Origin: Komarekiella delphini-convector SJRDD-AB1
GTDB lineage: Bacteria > Cyanobacteriota > Cyanobacteriia > Cyanobacteriales > Nostocaceae
Direction of reading: 5' to 3'
DNA length: 64,000 bases
Assembly: GCF_014831675.1 (NCBI RefSeq)
Contig: NZ_VJXY01000001.1
Span: 117,324 to 181,323, forward strand
The position numbers were made by a program, and so were the translations under genes. This document shows positions 1-8,988 of this stretch, one piece after another. Within the stretch, counting starts at the first letter, position 1. Every line of letters begins with the position of its first letter. The notes beneath the pieces are model-generated. The model searched no databases. It had not been told where the DNA came from and worked only from the letters and a program-made list of their open reading frames with translations.

Positions 1-342
1 AAAGCGGCTCATGTCATTCTCGCGCTTGTCGATGCCGAACCCGCAGGGCTTGTTGTCTGCTTAGAAGGATTTTCAACGTTCGCGTGCAAGCCATTACTTA
101 ATATTCACGATGTCATCGTTGCTTTACCCCACCGTGGTAAAGGCTTGTCCAAACTGCTGCTACAGAAAGCAGAGAAGATCGCGTTAGATTTGGGCTGCTG
201 CAAGCTCACGCTAGAGGTACTAGAAGGGAACCATGTTGCCCAGTCAGCATATAAGGCGTGCGGATTCAGTGGTTATCAGCTAAATCCCCAGATGGGCAAG
301 GCATTATTCTGGGAGAAAAAACTAGTAGAGGTGACTAAATAA
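1..342 (+). CDS. GNAT family N-acetyltransferase (5' end outside window)
   Basis: The frame is open from the first base, so the N-terminus lies outside the window; 113 residues are visible. A central RGKGL stretch (around residue 48 of the visible part) fits the acetyl-CoA-binding R/QxxGxG/A motif A of GNAT enzymes. It is followed by the usual amphipathic helix (SKLLLQKAEKIA), a beta strand (KLTLEVLEGN) and the C-terminal AYKACGF segment typical of the family. The substrate cannot be told from the sequence. The stop is followed within 5 bp by a TAATTCG array. Confidence 0.85.
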   Translation, partial: KAAHVILALVDAEPAGLVVCLEGFSTFACKPLLNIHDVIVALPHRGKGLSKLLLQKAEKIALDLGCCKLTLEVLEGNHVAQSAYKACGFSGYQLNPQMGKALFWEKKLVEVTK

Positions 343-346
343 TTAC

Positions 347-374
347 TAATTCGTAATTCGTAATTCGTAATTCG
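347..374. repeat. STRR heptamer array (TAATTCG)x4
   Basis: Four perfect tandem copies of TAATTCG followed by a partial TAATTAA. The same heptamer occurs in six copies at 7914-7955. Short tandemly repeated repetitive (STRR) heptamers are typical of heterocystous cyanobacteria. Confidence 0.9.
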
Positions 375-453
375 TAATTAAAGTGGGTACAATCCTGAAC
401 CATAATTTTTAATTTGGTGGTCTTCAATATGTATACCAAGAGGTTATGCGAAA

Positions 454-1443
454 ATGCAGGATAACATCTATGACTACATCGCGAAAGCTGCCCTTGCCCA
501 ATATGGTATAGCTCAAGGAGAGTGTTGTTTTTTAGCTCATAGTGGAAGCGTAACCTTCTGTATAAAGACACAAACGAAAAAATTTCTTCTCCGTATTCAT
601 CGACCAATATCTATGCTCTATAGCGATGTGTGGCAAAGACCACAGGTGATTGAGTCAGAACTTTTGTGGCTTGCTGCCTTGCGTAATGACACAGAGATTG
701 TTGTGCAGGAGCCAGTAAAAAATTTACAAGATAAGTGGGTCACTCAAGTGTTAGCAGATGAAACCGGAGAAGTGTTTTATTGCTCACTGCTGCATTGGAT
801 TGATGGTGGAAATATCCTCAACGCCCAACGAACTCCACAACAGGCTTACCAACTCGGTTTATTGCTAGCTCGATTGCACCAGCATAGTAGTCAGTGGCAA
901 CTGCCACAAAACTTTGTTCGCCCAGCCTATGATCAGAATCGGCTGCAAGCAGCATTTGAGGCACTTTATCCAGCAGTATTACAAGAATTGATTTCGGCAG
1001 AAGATTACAAGACCCTCGAAGTAGCGGCTTGCCAAGTTCAAGGGATGATAGAAACACTGGGTCAAGAACAAAATGTCTGGGGGCTGATTCACGCTGACCT
1101 TCATGAAGGCAACTATCTTTTGCACAATGAGGAATTTCGTCCAATCGATTTCGCTCTCTGTGGCTTTGGATACTATCTTTACGATATGGCAAGTTCGCTT
1201 CAATATTTACTTCCCACTGTCAGACCTTCCTTTTTTGAAGGGTATCAAACTATCCGTAAGTTACCTGAACACTACTTACAGATTACAGAAGGTTTCTTTC
1301 TCATGGCGCTGATTGATGTGCTTTCTTTTCATGTGAATAATCCACAAGAGCATCAGGGAATTTCAGAAAGCGTACCGTATATTGTTAAAGAACACGTTCC
1401 TATGTATCTTGAGGGCGAGTCATTTTTGTTTGAGAAATACTAA
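454..1443 (+). CDS. APH/homoserine-kinase-type phosphotransferase
   Basis: A 329-residue protein of the aminoglycoside phosphotransferase / choline kinase fold. The catalytic loop HADLHEGN is at residues 213-220 (D215 the probable base, N220 a metal ligand) and the metal-binding IDF, equivalent to kinase DFG, is at 231-233. The N-terminal part holds the beta-sheet lobe (FLLRIHRP). The family phosphorylates small molecules such as aminoglycosides, homoserine or sugars; the substrate here is not identifiable and a resistance role should not be assumed. An AGAGG-like Shine-Dalgarno precedes the ATG. It stands alone, convergent with the response regulator downstream. Confidence 0.85.
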   Translation: MQDNIYDYIAKAALAQYGIAQGECCFLAHSGSVTFCIKTQTKKFLLRIHRPISMLYSDVWQRPQVIESELLWLAALRNDTEIVVQEPVKNLQDKWVTQVLADETGEVFYCSLLHWIDGGNILNAQRTPQQAYQLGLLLARLHQHSSQWQLPQNFVRPAYDQNRLQAAFEALYPAVLQELISAEDYKTLEVAACQVQGMIETLGQEQNVWGLIHADLHEGNYLLHNEEFRPIDFALCGFGYYLYDMASSLQYLLPTVRPSFFEGYQTIRKLPEHYLQITEGFFLMALIDVLSFHVNNPQEHQGISESVPYIVKEHVPMYLEGESFLFEKY

Positions 1444-1488
1444 GGCAGTTGGTGGCTTTTATTGCGTTCAGCAAAAGTTTTGCGATTA

Positions 1489-2175
1489 CTACTCTTCTAC
1501 AATTAAGTCGCTTTTAAGTAAGCGTTTTTGTAAAGCAACAATAACAGCGGTTTGGCGATCGCCTACTTCTAGCTTATGTAAAATAGCATGAACATGCACC
1601 CGGACTGTTCCAGGTGTAATGTAGAGCGCAAGAGCAATTTCTTGATTAGTTTTTCCTGCTGCCAAGAGCGATAAGATTTCCTGTTCGCGGTGGGTTAGAG
1701 GATTTGCAGGTGTTAAGAGGTTTGCCATCTGAGACTGGGGCAAAGCAGATGCAAAGGTAGAGCGAATTTCTTTGGTTGCGGTTTCATCCCACCATGATGC
1801 ACCAGCAGCGACAGAACGGAGTGCCAAAACTAATTTTTCCGCAGCAATTCCTTTGAGACAATAGCCTTGAGCGCCTACCTCAATCAAACGTGTAATTAGG
1901 GATTTTTGAGAATGGGAAGTTAAAACTAAGATTGGCAGATGAGGATTTTGCTGCTTGATTTGTCTACACGCCTCAATTCCTCCGACTCCTGGCAATCCCA
2001 CATCTAACAGCACTACATCAACAGGAGTCTGGTTGACTAACTCAATAGCTGTTTCACCATCTTCAGCCTCAGCCATAATCTCTAACCCAGTTTCTTGTTG
2101 CAACCGCACACGTAAGCCTAACCGGAAGAGTTCATCATCCTCAACGAGGAGAATTTTGATTGGGGTAAGGTGCAT
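1489..2175 (-). CDS. NarL/FixJ-type response regulator
   Basis: A 228-residue two-domain regulator. The receiver domain (about 5-125) has the acidic pair D13/D14 and phospho-acceptor D58 in LLDVG. A LuxR-type helix-turn-helix (about 155-215, LTHREQEILSLLAAGKTNQEIA) follows. The upstream kinase gene stops one base before this ATG, so the two are translationally coupled and almost certainly form a two-component pair. The pair is divergent from the kdp operon, which lacks its own kdpDE, so control of potassium uptake is a reasonable but unproven guess. Its NarL-type output differs from the OmpR-type output of KdpE. Confidence 0.93.
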   Translation of the reverse strand: MHLTPIKILLVEDDELFRLGLRVRLQQETGLEIMAEAEDGETAIELVNQTPVDVVLLDVGLPGVGGIEACRQIKQQNPHLPILVLTSHSQKSLITRLIEVGAQGYCLKGIAAEKLVLALRSVAAGASWWDETATKEIRSTFASALPQSQMANLLTPANPLTHREQEILSLLAAGKTNQEIALALYITPGTVRVHVHAILHKLEVGDRQTAVIVALQKRLLKSDLIVEE

Positions 2176-2176
2176 C

Positions 2177-3301
2177 TCACGAAGTTAGAGAGGATTGAAA
2201 TGGATAAACGGGAAGTTTAAAGGCAAAGATAGCACCAGTGGGTACTCTGTTCTCTGCCCAGATTATACCGCTATGCGCTTCAATAATTTGGCGAGATAAG
2301 TAAAGCCCCAATCCAGAGCCTTGACCTTGGCGTTGGCAAAGCCCACCGTAGGCATCGCTATTTCCCTGGTAAAATCGCTCAAATAAGTAGGGGAACTCTT
2401 CAGGCTGGATACCTGCACCAGTATCTAAAATTTTGACAACTTGATAGGATGTTTGGGCTAATAATACGATTTCAACACGGTCACTGCGCCGAGAATGGTT
2501 GATGGCATTCACCAAGAGATTAGTAAAAACTCGTTGAAGTTGTAGGACATCACCCTTAACCCACAGCGATTGTCGCCAATCAGAGTCACCATAGCTAAAC
2601 GAGAAATAAACGCGACGATTTGCAGCTAACTCAGTGAGGGTACTAGCTGTTTCCTCAGCTAGGATAACTAAATTCACAGGTGCTAAGTTAAGCTTTAAGC
2701 CTTCAGTATCATTACGATAGATATCCAACAAGGTTTCTAGAAGTTGTAGGGAAGTCTCATGGCTGCGTGCCATCGTTGCTAAAACTTTCTGCTGTGCTGG
2801 CAAGACTGCACCAAACTTTTCTTGTTGAAAGGCCTTGAGAGCTTCAATCGCTCCCAGCAGCGGCGTTTTTAGATCGTGGGTAAGTGTGGAAGCAAAGTCT
2901 TCTCGTAATCTGACTAATTCCTCTTGTGCTTCTAGCTTTGCCTTAGTCAGAGCGATCGCTTCTTCGGAACGACGCAGGCGAGCACTTAAAACACCTGTGA
3001 CAATCAGTGCCATCGCTGCGATCGCTCTACTTGCAACTATAGAAGCCTTAATCACTTCACCTCCTGGCACTACAAGATTCAACATGACTAAGCACACAGC
3101 AATCAGAGTGGCTTGAAAGGTGGCAAGCCGCCCTAACCAAGAGTTTGCCAACAAAATCGGGCCGGTGTAAAGATACCCAAACACATATTCATTAGGCGTT
3201 GAAAACTCTAGAACTAAAACAATTATGAATAGACTAATAATGAGCAAAGATTTGCCCCAAAACGTTTTTTTATCAATTAATCCAGCTTTTAAAGCTCCCA
3301 T
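2177..3301 (-). CDS. Membrane sensor histidine kinase
   Basis: A 374-residue kinase. Three or four hydrophobic segments (about 18-32, 40-55, 62-80, 88-108) form a membrane sensor with no large periplasmic loop. A short coiled linker (110-135) leads to HisKA with THDLKTP (H142), and the HATPase domain shows the N box (NLLVNAINHS), DTGAGI and GSGLGLYLSRQII. It is followed after one base by its NarL-type regulator. It is not KdpD: the USP-like and DUF4118 parts are absent. The gene heads a divergent unit about 800 bp from kdpA. Confidence 0.92.
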   Translation of the reverse strand: MGALKAGLIDKKTFWGKSLLIISLFIIVLVLEFSTPNEYVFGYLYTGPILLANSWLGRLATFQATLIAVCLVMLNLVVPGGEVIKASIVASRAIAAMALIVTGVLSARLRRSEEAIALTKAKLEAQEELVRLREDFASTLTHDLKTPLLGAIEALKAFQQEKFGAVLPAQQKVLATMARSHETSLQLLETLLDIYRNDTEGLKLNLAPVNLVILAEETASTLTELAANRRVYFSFSYGDSDWRQSLWVKGDVLQLQRVFTNLLVNAINHSRRSDRVEIVLLAQTSYQVVKILDTGAGIQPEEFPYLFERFYQGNSDAYGGLCQRQGQGSGLGLYLSRQIIEAHSGIIWAENRVPTGAIFAFKLPVYPFQSSLTS

Positions 3302-3844
3302 TTTATCAAGAATTATTCCTATACGTTTTTAATGAAAAATTCAATTTGATTCTATATATTTATCTTAATTTTATCTACTACATTTTTGCCTTTAAAACTA
3401 CCGTTTATCCAAAAGTATATCCAGATATATAAGCTAAGTAAACGCAGTAAACATTTCTATATATGCAACTAAACCATTTTTATAAAAAACTAAACTATAT
3501 TTTATATCTAATATTAATTGTTTTATTTCCAAAAATAACTCATGATCAAAATTAATCTTAATTAAAAAACAGTATTTCTTTGTTATGTTGATTGCGAAAA
3601 GGTAGCTAGGTGAATAAATTTCACAAGTGTGAAAATTTGGATAAACAGACCTCGTGCACGAATATTTGAAAATAGAGTTTTTAGGTTCACGCAGAGGCGC
3701 AGCGGAAAGTCTGAGCGGAGGTTTCCGACGCTCGCGGACTCGCTCTAAGCGTTGGCGCAGCCTCTCGTAGAGAAGCCATGCCGTTGGCGAAGCCTCTCGA
3801 AGAGAAGGCTTTACGCTGCGCTATCCGATGGTCTGTTCACTGCC

Positions 3845-3915
3845 GAGAGGCGCAAGTCTTTGCGCCTCTCCCTTGTGTCCTTTGGACACAAGACAACCGT
3901 TCTAAAAGAACGGTT
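3845..3915. repeat. Three consecutive perfect hairpins
   Basis: Hairpin 1 (3845-3870) has an 11-bp stem GAGAGGCGCAA and 4-nt loop. Hairpin 2 (3872-3892) has a 9-bp stem CTTGTGTCC and 3-nt loop. Hairpin 3 (3895-3915) has a 9-bp stem AACCGTTCT and 3-nt loop. They are spaced by only 1 and 2 nt, with different stem sequences. No T-tract follows. Confidence 0.85.
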
Positions 3916-4042
3916 GGGCAGTAAGACCCGCATAGCGTTCATAACTTTCTAAAACAGAGGCGCAGAGAGTAACTAGAAATTTCTCTATTTAGCAGTTGAT
4001 CATCTGATTTATGCAAGAGGTCTAACGTATACAGTAAACCAC

Positions 4043-4070
4043 TTGACAAAAAAGCGTTTAATCAAAAACT
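4043..4070 (+). promoter_or_regulatory. Candidate kdp promoter (-35 TTGACA)
   Basis: A perfect TTGACA at 4043-4048, 55 bp upstream of kdpA, is followed 16-17 bp later by an A-rich stretch with only a weak -10 match (AAAACT). Position relative to kdpA fits; the weak -10 keeps this tentative. Confidence 0.3.
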
Positions 4071-4102
4071 AAAAAATAATGTATTGGGAGCTTTTCTAAT
4101 TC

Positions 4103-5812
4103 ATGTTACAAGGATGGATTCAAATTGCGATAACGTTACTTATTGTCATAGCAACTACTCCCTTTTTCGGGAGATATATGGCTTATGTCTTTATGGGAGA
4201 AAGAACGTTACTCGACCCGATAATAAATCCGCTAGAACGAGCTATTTATGGCTTTAGTGCGGTGCGATCGCCTACGGCGGGGGGTAGCCCATCGCAAGAT
4301 GAGATGACTGGCTGGCAATATGCCAAAGCCGTGCTTTATAGCAATCTCGTTATGGGGATTTTGGTTTACTTTATCCTAATGACTCAAGGATGGTTGCCAC
4401 TTAATCCTACAGGGTTAGGTGCGCCCAGTTGGGATTTAGCATTGCACACTACTGTTTCCTTCCTCACAAATACAGACCAGCAGCACTACTCTGGCGAGAC
4501 AACTCTTAGCTATGCCAGTCAAACTTTTGCGCTTGGTTTTCTAATGTTCACTTCTGCTGCAACGGGTTTATCTGTAGGCGTCGCCTTTATTCGCGGTTTA
4601 ACTGGCAGACCTTTGGGCAACTTTTACATTGACCTCATCAGGTCAATTACACGAATATTACTACCCATGTCCATCATTGGGGGATTGTTGTTAATCTTGG
4701 CAGGTGTACCAGAAACCTTGGCAGGCCCAGCAACAGCAACCACCCTAGAAGGTGCGACTCAGGTAATTGCCCGTGGGCCAGTTGCCCACTTCGAGATTAT
4801 TAAAGAAATTGGAGAGAACGGCGGCGGTTTCTTTGGCATCAACTCTGCCCATCCCTTGGAAAATCCCAATGGTTTTTCTAACCTATTAGAGACTTGGGCA
4901 ATGATTTCCATCCCCTCAGCGCTGATTTACACCTACGGCGTGTTTGCTAACAACCGTAAACAGGCATGGTTAGTGTTTTGGATGGTGTTTGTTATCTTTG
5001 TCTTTTTAGTCGGTATCGCAGCAGTAGGTGAGTTTCAAGGAAATCCCCTTGTTAATCCGTTATTGGGAGGACAGCAGCCCAACTTAGAAGGAAAAGAAGT
5101 TCGATTTGGTTGGGCGCAAACAGCACTGTGGGCGGTAATGACTACAGCAACAATGTGTGGTGCTGTAAATGGAATGCACGATTCTTTGATGCCGCCAGGT
5201 GGATTTGCGACTCTATTTAATATGTTCTTGCAGATCATCTGGGGAGGTCAGGGAACTGGCACGGCGTACCTATTTATCTACTTGATTTTGGCGGTGTTCC
5301 TCACTGGTTTAATGGTGGGACGAACCCCGGAATTTTTAGGACGCAAAATCGAGAAAAAAGAAATCGTCCTTGCCAGCGTCATCTTGTTAGTTCACCCTTT
5401 TGCCATTCTCATCCCTTGGGCGATCGTTTTTGGCTTTCCCGATACTCTCTCAGGTATTAGTAACCCAGGTTTCCACGGCGTTTCGCAGGTGGTTTACGAA
5501 TATGCTTCAGCAGCAGCAAACAACGGTTCTGGCTTTGAAGGATTAGGAGATAACACCCTCTGGTGGAACTTCAGCGCCAGTGTCAGTATTTTGGCAGGAC
5601 GTTATATCTCCATCATCGCCCTGCTGCTGCTAGCAGATAGTATGTCTCGCAAGCAAGCCGTTCCTATAACCTCTGGTACTTTGAGAACCGATACCAGACT
5701 CTTCACTGGAGTTACAGGGGGCGTAATTTTGATTCTTGGTGCTCTTACTTTCTTCCCCGTATTAGTTTTAGGCCCTCTGGCTGAAGCGTTTCAAATCGCC
5801 AGAGGCGGGTAA
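4103..5812 (+). CDS. kdpA: Potassium-transporting ATPase subunit A, KdpA
   Basis: A 569-residue polytopic membrane protein, the potassium-selective pore of the Kdp complex in the plasma membrane. Pore-loop motifs are visible: [13 protein letters not shown] near 118-130, matching the TNTNWQSYSGETT loop of E. coli; [19 protein letters not shown] near 235-253; and a fourth loop near 455-500. About ten hydrophobic helices span the length, as usual for the family (about 560 residues). It opens the operon kdpA-kdpB-kdpF-like-kdpC; kdpB starts 26 bp after the stop. A GGGAG ribosome-binding site lies 13 bp before the ATG. Confidence 0.97.
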   Translation: MLQGWIQIAITLLIVIATTPFFGRYMAYVFMGERTLLDPIINPLERAIYGFSAVRSPTAGGSPSQDEMTGWQYAKAVLYSNLVMGILVYFILMTQGWLPLNPTGLGAPSWDLALHTTVSFLTNTDQQHYSGETTLSYASQTFALGFLMFTSAATGLSVGVAFIRGLTGRPLGNFYIDLIRSITRILLPMSIIGGLLLILAGVPETLAGPATATTLEGATQVIARGPVAHFEIIKEIGENGGGFFGINSAHPLENPNGFSNLLETWAMISIPSALIYTYGVFANNRKQAWLVFWMVFVIFVFLVGIAAVGEFQGNPLVNPLLGGQQPNLEGKEVRFGWAQTALWAVMTTATMCGAVNGMHDSLMPPGGFATLFNMFLQIIWGGQGTGTAYLFIYLILAVFLTGLMVGRTPEFLGRKIEKKEIVLASVILLVHPFAILIPWAIVFGFPDTLSGISNPGFHGVSQVVYEYASAAANNGSGFEGLGDNTLWWNFSASVSILAGRYISIIALLLLADSMSRKQAVPITSGTLRTDTRLFTGVTGGVILILGALTFFPVLVLGPLAEAFQIARGG

Positions 5813-5838
5813 ACAATTAAAATATTTGTTCATTCAAA

Positions 5839-7908
5839 ATGGAATCATCAACTAAACCTCGACAAGAACGCAAACATACACCTAAAGCCAAAAATACTGG
5901 ACTCTACTCTAGGGCTTTTCAGCAAGCATTCGTCAAGCTACACCCGCACAATATGCTCAAGAATCCGGTGATGTTTTTGGTATGGGTAGGCACAATTATC
6001 ACAGCGCTGGTAACAATTGAACCTAACCTGTTTGGCAACATTCCCGGAGACAATCCACGACTGTTTAATGGGTTGATTACCGTTATTTTGTTCTTTACCG
6101 TTGTGTTTGCTAACTTTGCCGAAGCGATCGCCGAAGGACGAGGCAAAGCGCAGGCAGATGCTTTAAGAGCAACAAAATCTGATGTGACAGCACGTAAACT
6201 TCTCCCTGATGGCTCTATTCAAGAAATTAACTCTACAGCCTTACGTCGCGGCGACCAAATCAAAGTAATTGCAGGCGATATCATCCCTAGCGATGGGGAG
6301 GTAATTGCGGGAGTGGCTTCCGTTGATGAATCTGCCATCACTGGAGAGTCTGCACCAGTATTGAAAGAACCAGGCACAGACATTGCCAGTTCTGTTACTG
6401 GGGGAACGCGCATCACCTCCGATGAACTGACAATTCGTATTACAGCTGACCCTGGTAAAGGCTTTATTGACCGGATGATATCTCTAGTAGAAGGAGCTTC
6501 TCGTAGTAAAACTCCTAACGAAATCGCCCTCACAGTCTTGCTAGCAGTTCTGACCCAGGTATTTTTAGTAGTGATTGCAACTCTGCCTACAGTTTCAGTC
6601 TACGTTAAATCACCAGTAAGTATTGCTATGTTGATAGCCTTGTTGGTGGCGCTAATTCCTACCACAATTGGGGGATTATTGAGTGCGATCGGTATCGCTG
6701 GGATGGATAGAGTTGCTCAGTTTAACGTGATTGCTACTTCTGGACGCGCAGTAGAAGTCTGTGGGGATGTTAATACGTTGGTATTAGATAAAACAGGCAC
6801 GATTACTTTGGGAAACCGTTTGGCAGAAGAATTTATTCCTATTAACGGTCATTCCCTAAATGAAGTAGCGAAAGTTGCATTAGTATCTAGTGTTTTTGAT
6901 GAAACACCAGAAGGAAAATCTATCGTTAAACTGGCAGAGAAATTAGAAGCAAGATTAGATTTTGACCCGAAACAGGCAGAAGGTATCGAATTTTCTGCCA
7001 AAACTCGCATGAGCGGTACTGACTTACCCAATGGTATACAAATTCGCAAGGGTGCTGTAGATGCAATTAAAGGATTTGTCCGCTCCCGAAATGGAAAACT
7101 AACTCCCGAACTTGATGCAGCCTACGAGCGAATTTCTAGATTAGGCGGAACTCCGTTAGCTATATGTCAAAACGACGAAATCTACGGCGTGATTTATCTT
7201 AAAGACATCATTAAACCAGGTATCCGAGAACGGTTTGATCAAATGCGGCGGATGGGAATCAAAACCGTTATGCTTACCGGAGATAACCGCATCACTGCAT
7301 CTGTAATTGCTCAAGAAGCTGGAGTCGATGACTTTATTGCTGAAGCTACTCCAGAAGATAAAATTGAGGTGATTCGTTCTGAACAAGGGCAAGGCAAATT
7401 GGTTGCTATGACTGGAGATGGTACTAACGATGCTCCAGCTTTAGCTCAGGCAAATGTCGGGGTGGCAATGAATTCGGGCACGCAAGCCGCGAAAGAAGCT
7501 GCCAATATGGTAGACCTGGATTCTGACCCCACCAAATTGATTGATATCGTCACTATTGGTAAGCAATTGCTGATTACCCGTGGCGCACTCACCACTTTTT
7601 CAATTGCTAACGATGTTGCCAAGTATTTTGCCATCATTCCCGCTATCTTCGCGGGGATTGGTGTTGGTAGTCTGAACATTATGGGTTTGGCAAGCCCCCA
7701 ATCTGCGGTATTGTCAGCACTGATTTACAATGCTTTGATTATTCCGGCACTTATTCCCTTAGCGCTAACTGGTATCAAGTTTCGACCGTTAACGGCAGAT
7801 CAACTTTTACAACGAAATATTTTCATCTATGGACTTGGTGGCGTTATTGCTCCCTTCATTGCCCTCAAAGCGATCGATGTTCTGATAGCTGTGGTCGGTT
7901 TGGCGTAA
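5839..7908 (+). CDS. kdpB: Potassium-transporting P-type ATPase subunit B, KdpB
   Basis: A 689-residue P-type ATPase catalytic subunit (type IA). The actuator loop TGES is at 168-171, where the serine is the inhibitory phosphorylation site known from E. coli KdpB. The phosphorylated aspartate is D317 in DKTGT, and the hinge motif [10 protein letters not shown] is near residue 525. Transmembrane helices lie near 40-95, 230-285 and after 585. It hydrolyses ATP to drive K+ uptake through KdpA. All catalytic residues checked are intact. Unlike A-B and F-C, its junction to the next gene is a 152-bp spacer with a TAATTCG array and a hairpin. Confidence 0.97.
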   Translation: MESSTKPRQERKHTPKAKNTGLYSRAFQQAFVKLHPHNMLKNPVMFLVWVGTIITALVTIEPNLFGNIPGDNPRLFNGLITVILFFTVVFANFAEAIAEGRGKAQADALRATKSDVTARKLLPDGSIQEINSTALRRGDQIKVIAGDIIPSDGEVIAGVASVDESAITGESAPVLKEPGTDIASSVTGGTRITSDELTIRITADPGKGFIDRMISLVEGASRSKTPNEIALTVLLAVLTQVFLVVIATLPTVSVYVKSPVSIAMLIALLVALIPTTIGGLLSAIGIAGMDRVAQFNVIATSGRAVEVCGDVNTLVLDKTGTITLGNRLAEEFIPINGHSLNEVAKVALVSSVFDETPEGKSIVKLAEKLEARLDFDPKQAEGIEFSAKTRMSGTDLPNGIQIRKGAVDAIKGFVRSRNGKLTPELDAAYERISRLGGTPLAICQNDEIYGVIYLKDIIKPGIRERFDQMRRMGIKTVMLTGDNRITASVIAQEAGVDDFIAEATPEDKIEVIRSEQGQGKLVAMTGDGTNDAPALAQANVGVAMNSGTQAAKEAANMVDLDSDPTKLIDIVTIGKQLLITRGALTTFSIANDVAKYFAIIPAIFAGIGVGSLNIMGLASPQSAVLSALIYNALIIPALIPLALTGIKFRPLTADQLLQRNIFIYGLGGVIAPFIALKAIDVLIAVVGLA

Positions 7909-7913
7909 TTAAA

Positions 7914-7955
7914 TAATTCGTAATTCGTAATTCGTAATTCGTAATTCGTAATTCG
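7914..7955. repeat. STRR heptamer array (TAATTCG)x6
   Basis: Six perfect tandem TAATTCG copies directly after kdpB, inside the kdp operon. Same unit as the array at 347-374. Confidence 0.92.
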
Positions 7956-7964
7956 TAATTAAGT

Positions 7965-7994
7965 TTTGTAATGGGGATTCAACCCCAATACAAA
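7965..7994 (+). promoter_or_regulatory. Intra-operon hairpin between kdpB and kdpF-like gene
   Basis: TTTGTAATGGGG pairs with CCCCAATACAAA across a 6-nt loop (12-bp stem with one mismatch). There is no T-tract, so it looks more like an mRNA-processing or stability element than a terminator. It separates the kdpAB part from the kdpF/kdpC part of the message. Confidence 0.45.
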
Positions 7995-8060
7995 GCTTGT
8001 CGGTTATGGAACCGGGGGATTTGAACCCACAGAACTAATTAAAGTTTTGGATTTTGAACT

Positions 8061-8300
8061 ATGGGATATTTACCACAAAATTTTTCTGAAGTGTTTGCCT
8101 TCGTAACTTCCAAACGAAATCGCATTCCGCTAAATCTATTTTTACTGCTGTGCTTTAATGTGCTGCTAGCACCAGCAGTACAGGCTGCAACACCAGGTGA
8201 ATCACGCTTTGCATCTTACACCATTGCTCTTTTAGGCCTTGTTACTCTAAGCCTGTGCATTTATTTATTCATTGTGATTTTTCAACCGGAGAAATTTTAA
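8061..8300 (+). CDS. KdpF-like small membrane subunit
   Basis: A 79-residue peptide ending exactly one codon before kdpC (stop and next ATG are contiguous). The N-terminal half has a cationic segment, a hydrophobic helix (about 24-38) and an AxA-like site (VQAATPG), so it may be cleaved. The C-terminal helix (about 52-72) ends in IVIFQPEKF, resembling the ALINAEAF end of the 29-residue E. coli KdpF. KdpF stabilises the KdpABC complex. In cyanobacterial kdp operons a small gene at this position between kdpB and kdpC has been called kdpG. Identity rests mainly on position and the C-terminus. Confidence 0.75.
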   Translation: MGYLPQNFSEVFAFVTSKRNRIPLNLFLLLCFNVLLAPAVQAATPGESRFASYTIALLGLVTLSLCIYLFIVIFQPEKF

Positions 8301-8888
8301 ATGAGTCAGCTGCGCCAAATTAATAAAGCTATTCGTTCTACTATTGCTTTGTGGGTGCTAACAGCATTACTGTATCCTTTGTTGATGCTACTGTCTGGAC
8401 AGATAGCGTTTTCTTTCCAGGCTAACGGCAGTTTACTCACCAATTCTCAAGGAAGAGTCATTGGTTCAGCATTGATTGGTCAACCGTTTAGAAGCAATCG
8501 CTACTTTTGGAGTCGTCCCAGTACCATTGACTATAGTACCACCGAAGTTGCTACCACCGGAATTTCAGGAGCCAGCAACCTCGCCCCCAGTAATCCCGAA
8601 CTCCTCAAACGCATTCAAGCAGAAGTAACACGGCTGAAACAAGCTAATATTCAACCTACCGCCGATTTAGTTTATACCTCTGGCTCCGGTCTAGATCCAC
8701 ATATCAGCCCTGAAGCAGCCCAAGCACAAGTGCAGCACGTCTCAACTGCCCGCCGTATTGCTCCAAACCAAATTCAAAAGCTGATAGACAAAAACACTGA
8801 TGGCAGATTCTTGGGTATTTTTGGTGAACCTGGAGTCAACGTTTTGAAACTGAATTTGGCATTAGATGCTTTGCAACCCAACCTTTAG
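8301..8888 (+). CDS. kdpC: Potassium-transporting ATPase subunit C, KdpC
   Basis: A 195-residue protein with one N-terminal transmembrane helix (about 14-36) and a soluble domain. Typical segments are GQPF, YFWSRPSTIDY (68-78), SGASNLAPSNPEL and TSGSGLDPHISPEAAQAQ (127-144), then GEPGVNVLKLNLALD at the C-terminus. KdpC helps hold ATP/potassium affinity in the Kdp complex. Length fits the family (about 190). It is the last gene of the operon and ends about 40 bp before a strong 19-bp hairpin. No kdpD or kdpE follows. Confidence 0.96.
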   Translation: MSQLRQINKAIRSTIALWVLTALLYPLLMLLSGQIAFSFQANGSLLTNSQGRVIGSALIGQPFRSNRYFWSRPSTIDYSTTEVATTGISGASNLAPSNPELLKRIQAEVTRLKQANIQPTADLVYTSGSGLDPHISPEAAQAQVQHVSTARRIAPNQIQKLIDKNTDGRFLGIFGEPGVNVLKLNLALDALQPNL

Positions 8889-8930
8889 CTTTCCAAGCCT
8901 TGCTCCTCATGTTTCAATCCCTTCAACCCT

Positions 8931-8973
8931 AGTGATTAGTGATCAGCGATCGCTTCGCTGATCACTAATCACT
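8931..8973. terminator. Bidirectional hairpin between kdpC and convergent gene
   Basis: AGTGATTAGTGATCAGCGA is repeated as its exact reverse complement after a TCGCT loop (19-bp perfect stem). It lies between two convergent stops (8888 and 8989), a position expected for a shared transcription terminator. The sequence also contains a HIP1-like GCGATCGC. No clear T-tract. Confidence 0.65.
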
Positions 8974-8988
8974 AATCACTGTTTGAAA

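Larger units (their letters stand above)
3302..4102. other. Repeat-bearing divergent intergenic region (HK / kdpA)
   Basis: No credible gene. The first 350 bp next to the kinase gene are very AT-rich. From about 3685 to 3840 lies a GC-richer block of the Nostoc-type repeat with GCGCAGCGG, AAAGTCTGAGCGGAGG and two copies of a TTGGCG(C/A)AGCCTCTCG unit. Three adjacent perfect hairpins follow at 3845-3915. The last 190 bp should hold the kdp promoter. A 66-codon open frame at 3752-3952 is formed by the repeats and is not supported as a gene. Confidence 0.7.

Noticed and set aside
818-1192. 124-codon minus-strand frame inside the APH-type gene
   Set aside because: Shadow of the plus-strand gene, which has clear kinase motifs.
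2177-3301. KdpD
   Set aside because: It lacks the KdpD N-terminal USP-like and DUF4118 parts, and its regulator is of NarL type, not OmpR type.
3752-3952. 66-codon open frame upstream of kdpA
   Set aside because: It consists of intergenic repeats and hairpins and is not protein-like.
8005-8035. tRNA-like T arm on the minus strand (GTGGGTTCAAATCCCCC)
   Set aside because: No anticodon arm, D arm or matching acceptor strand was found around it, and the T stem has a mismatch. At most a relic.
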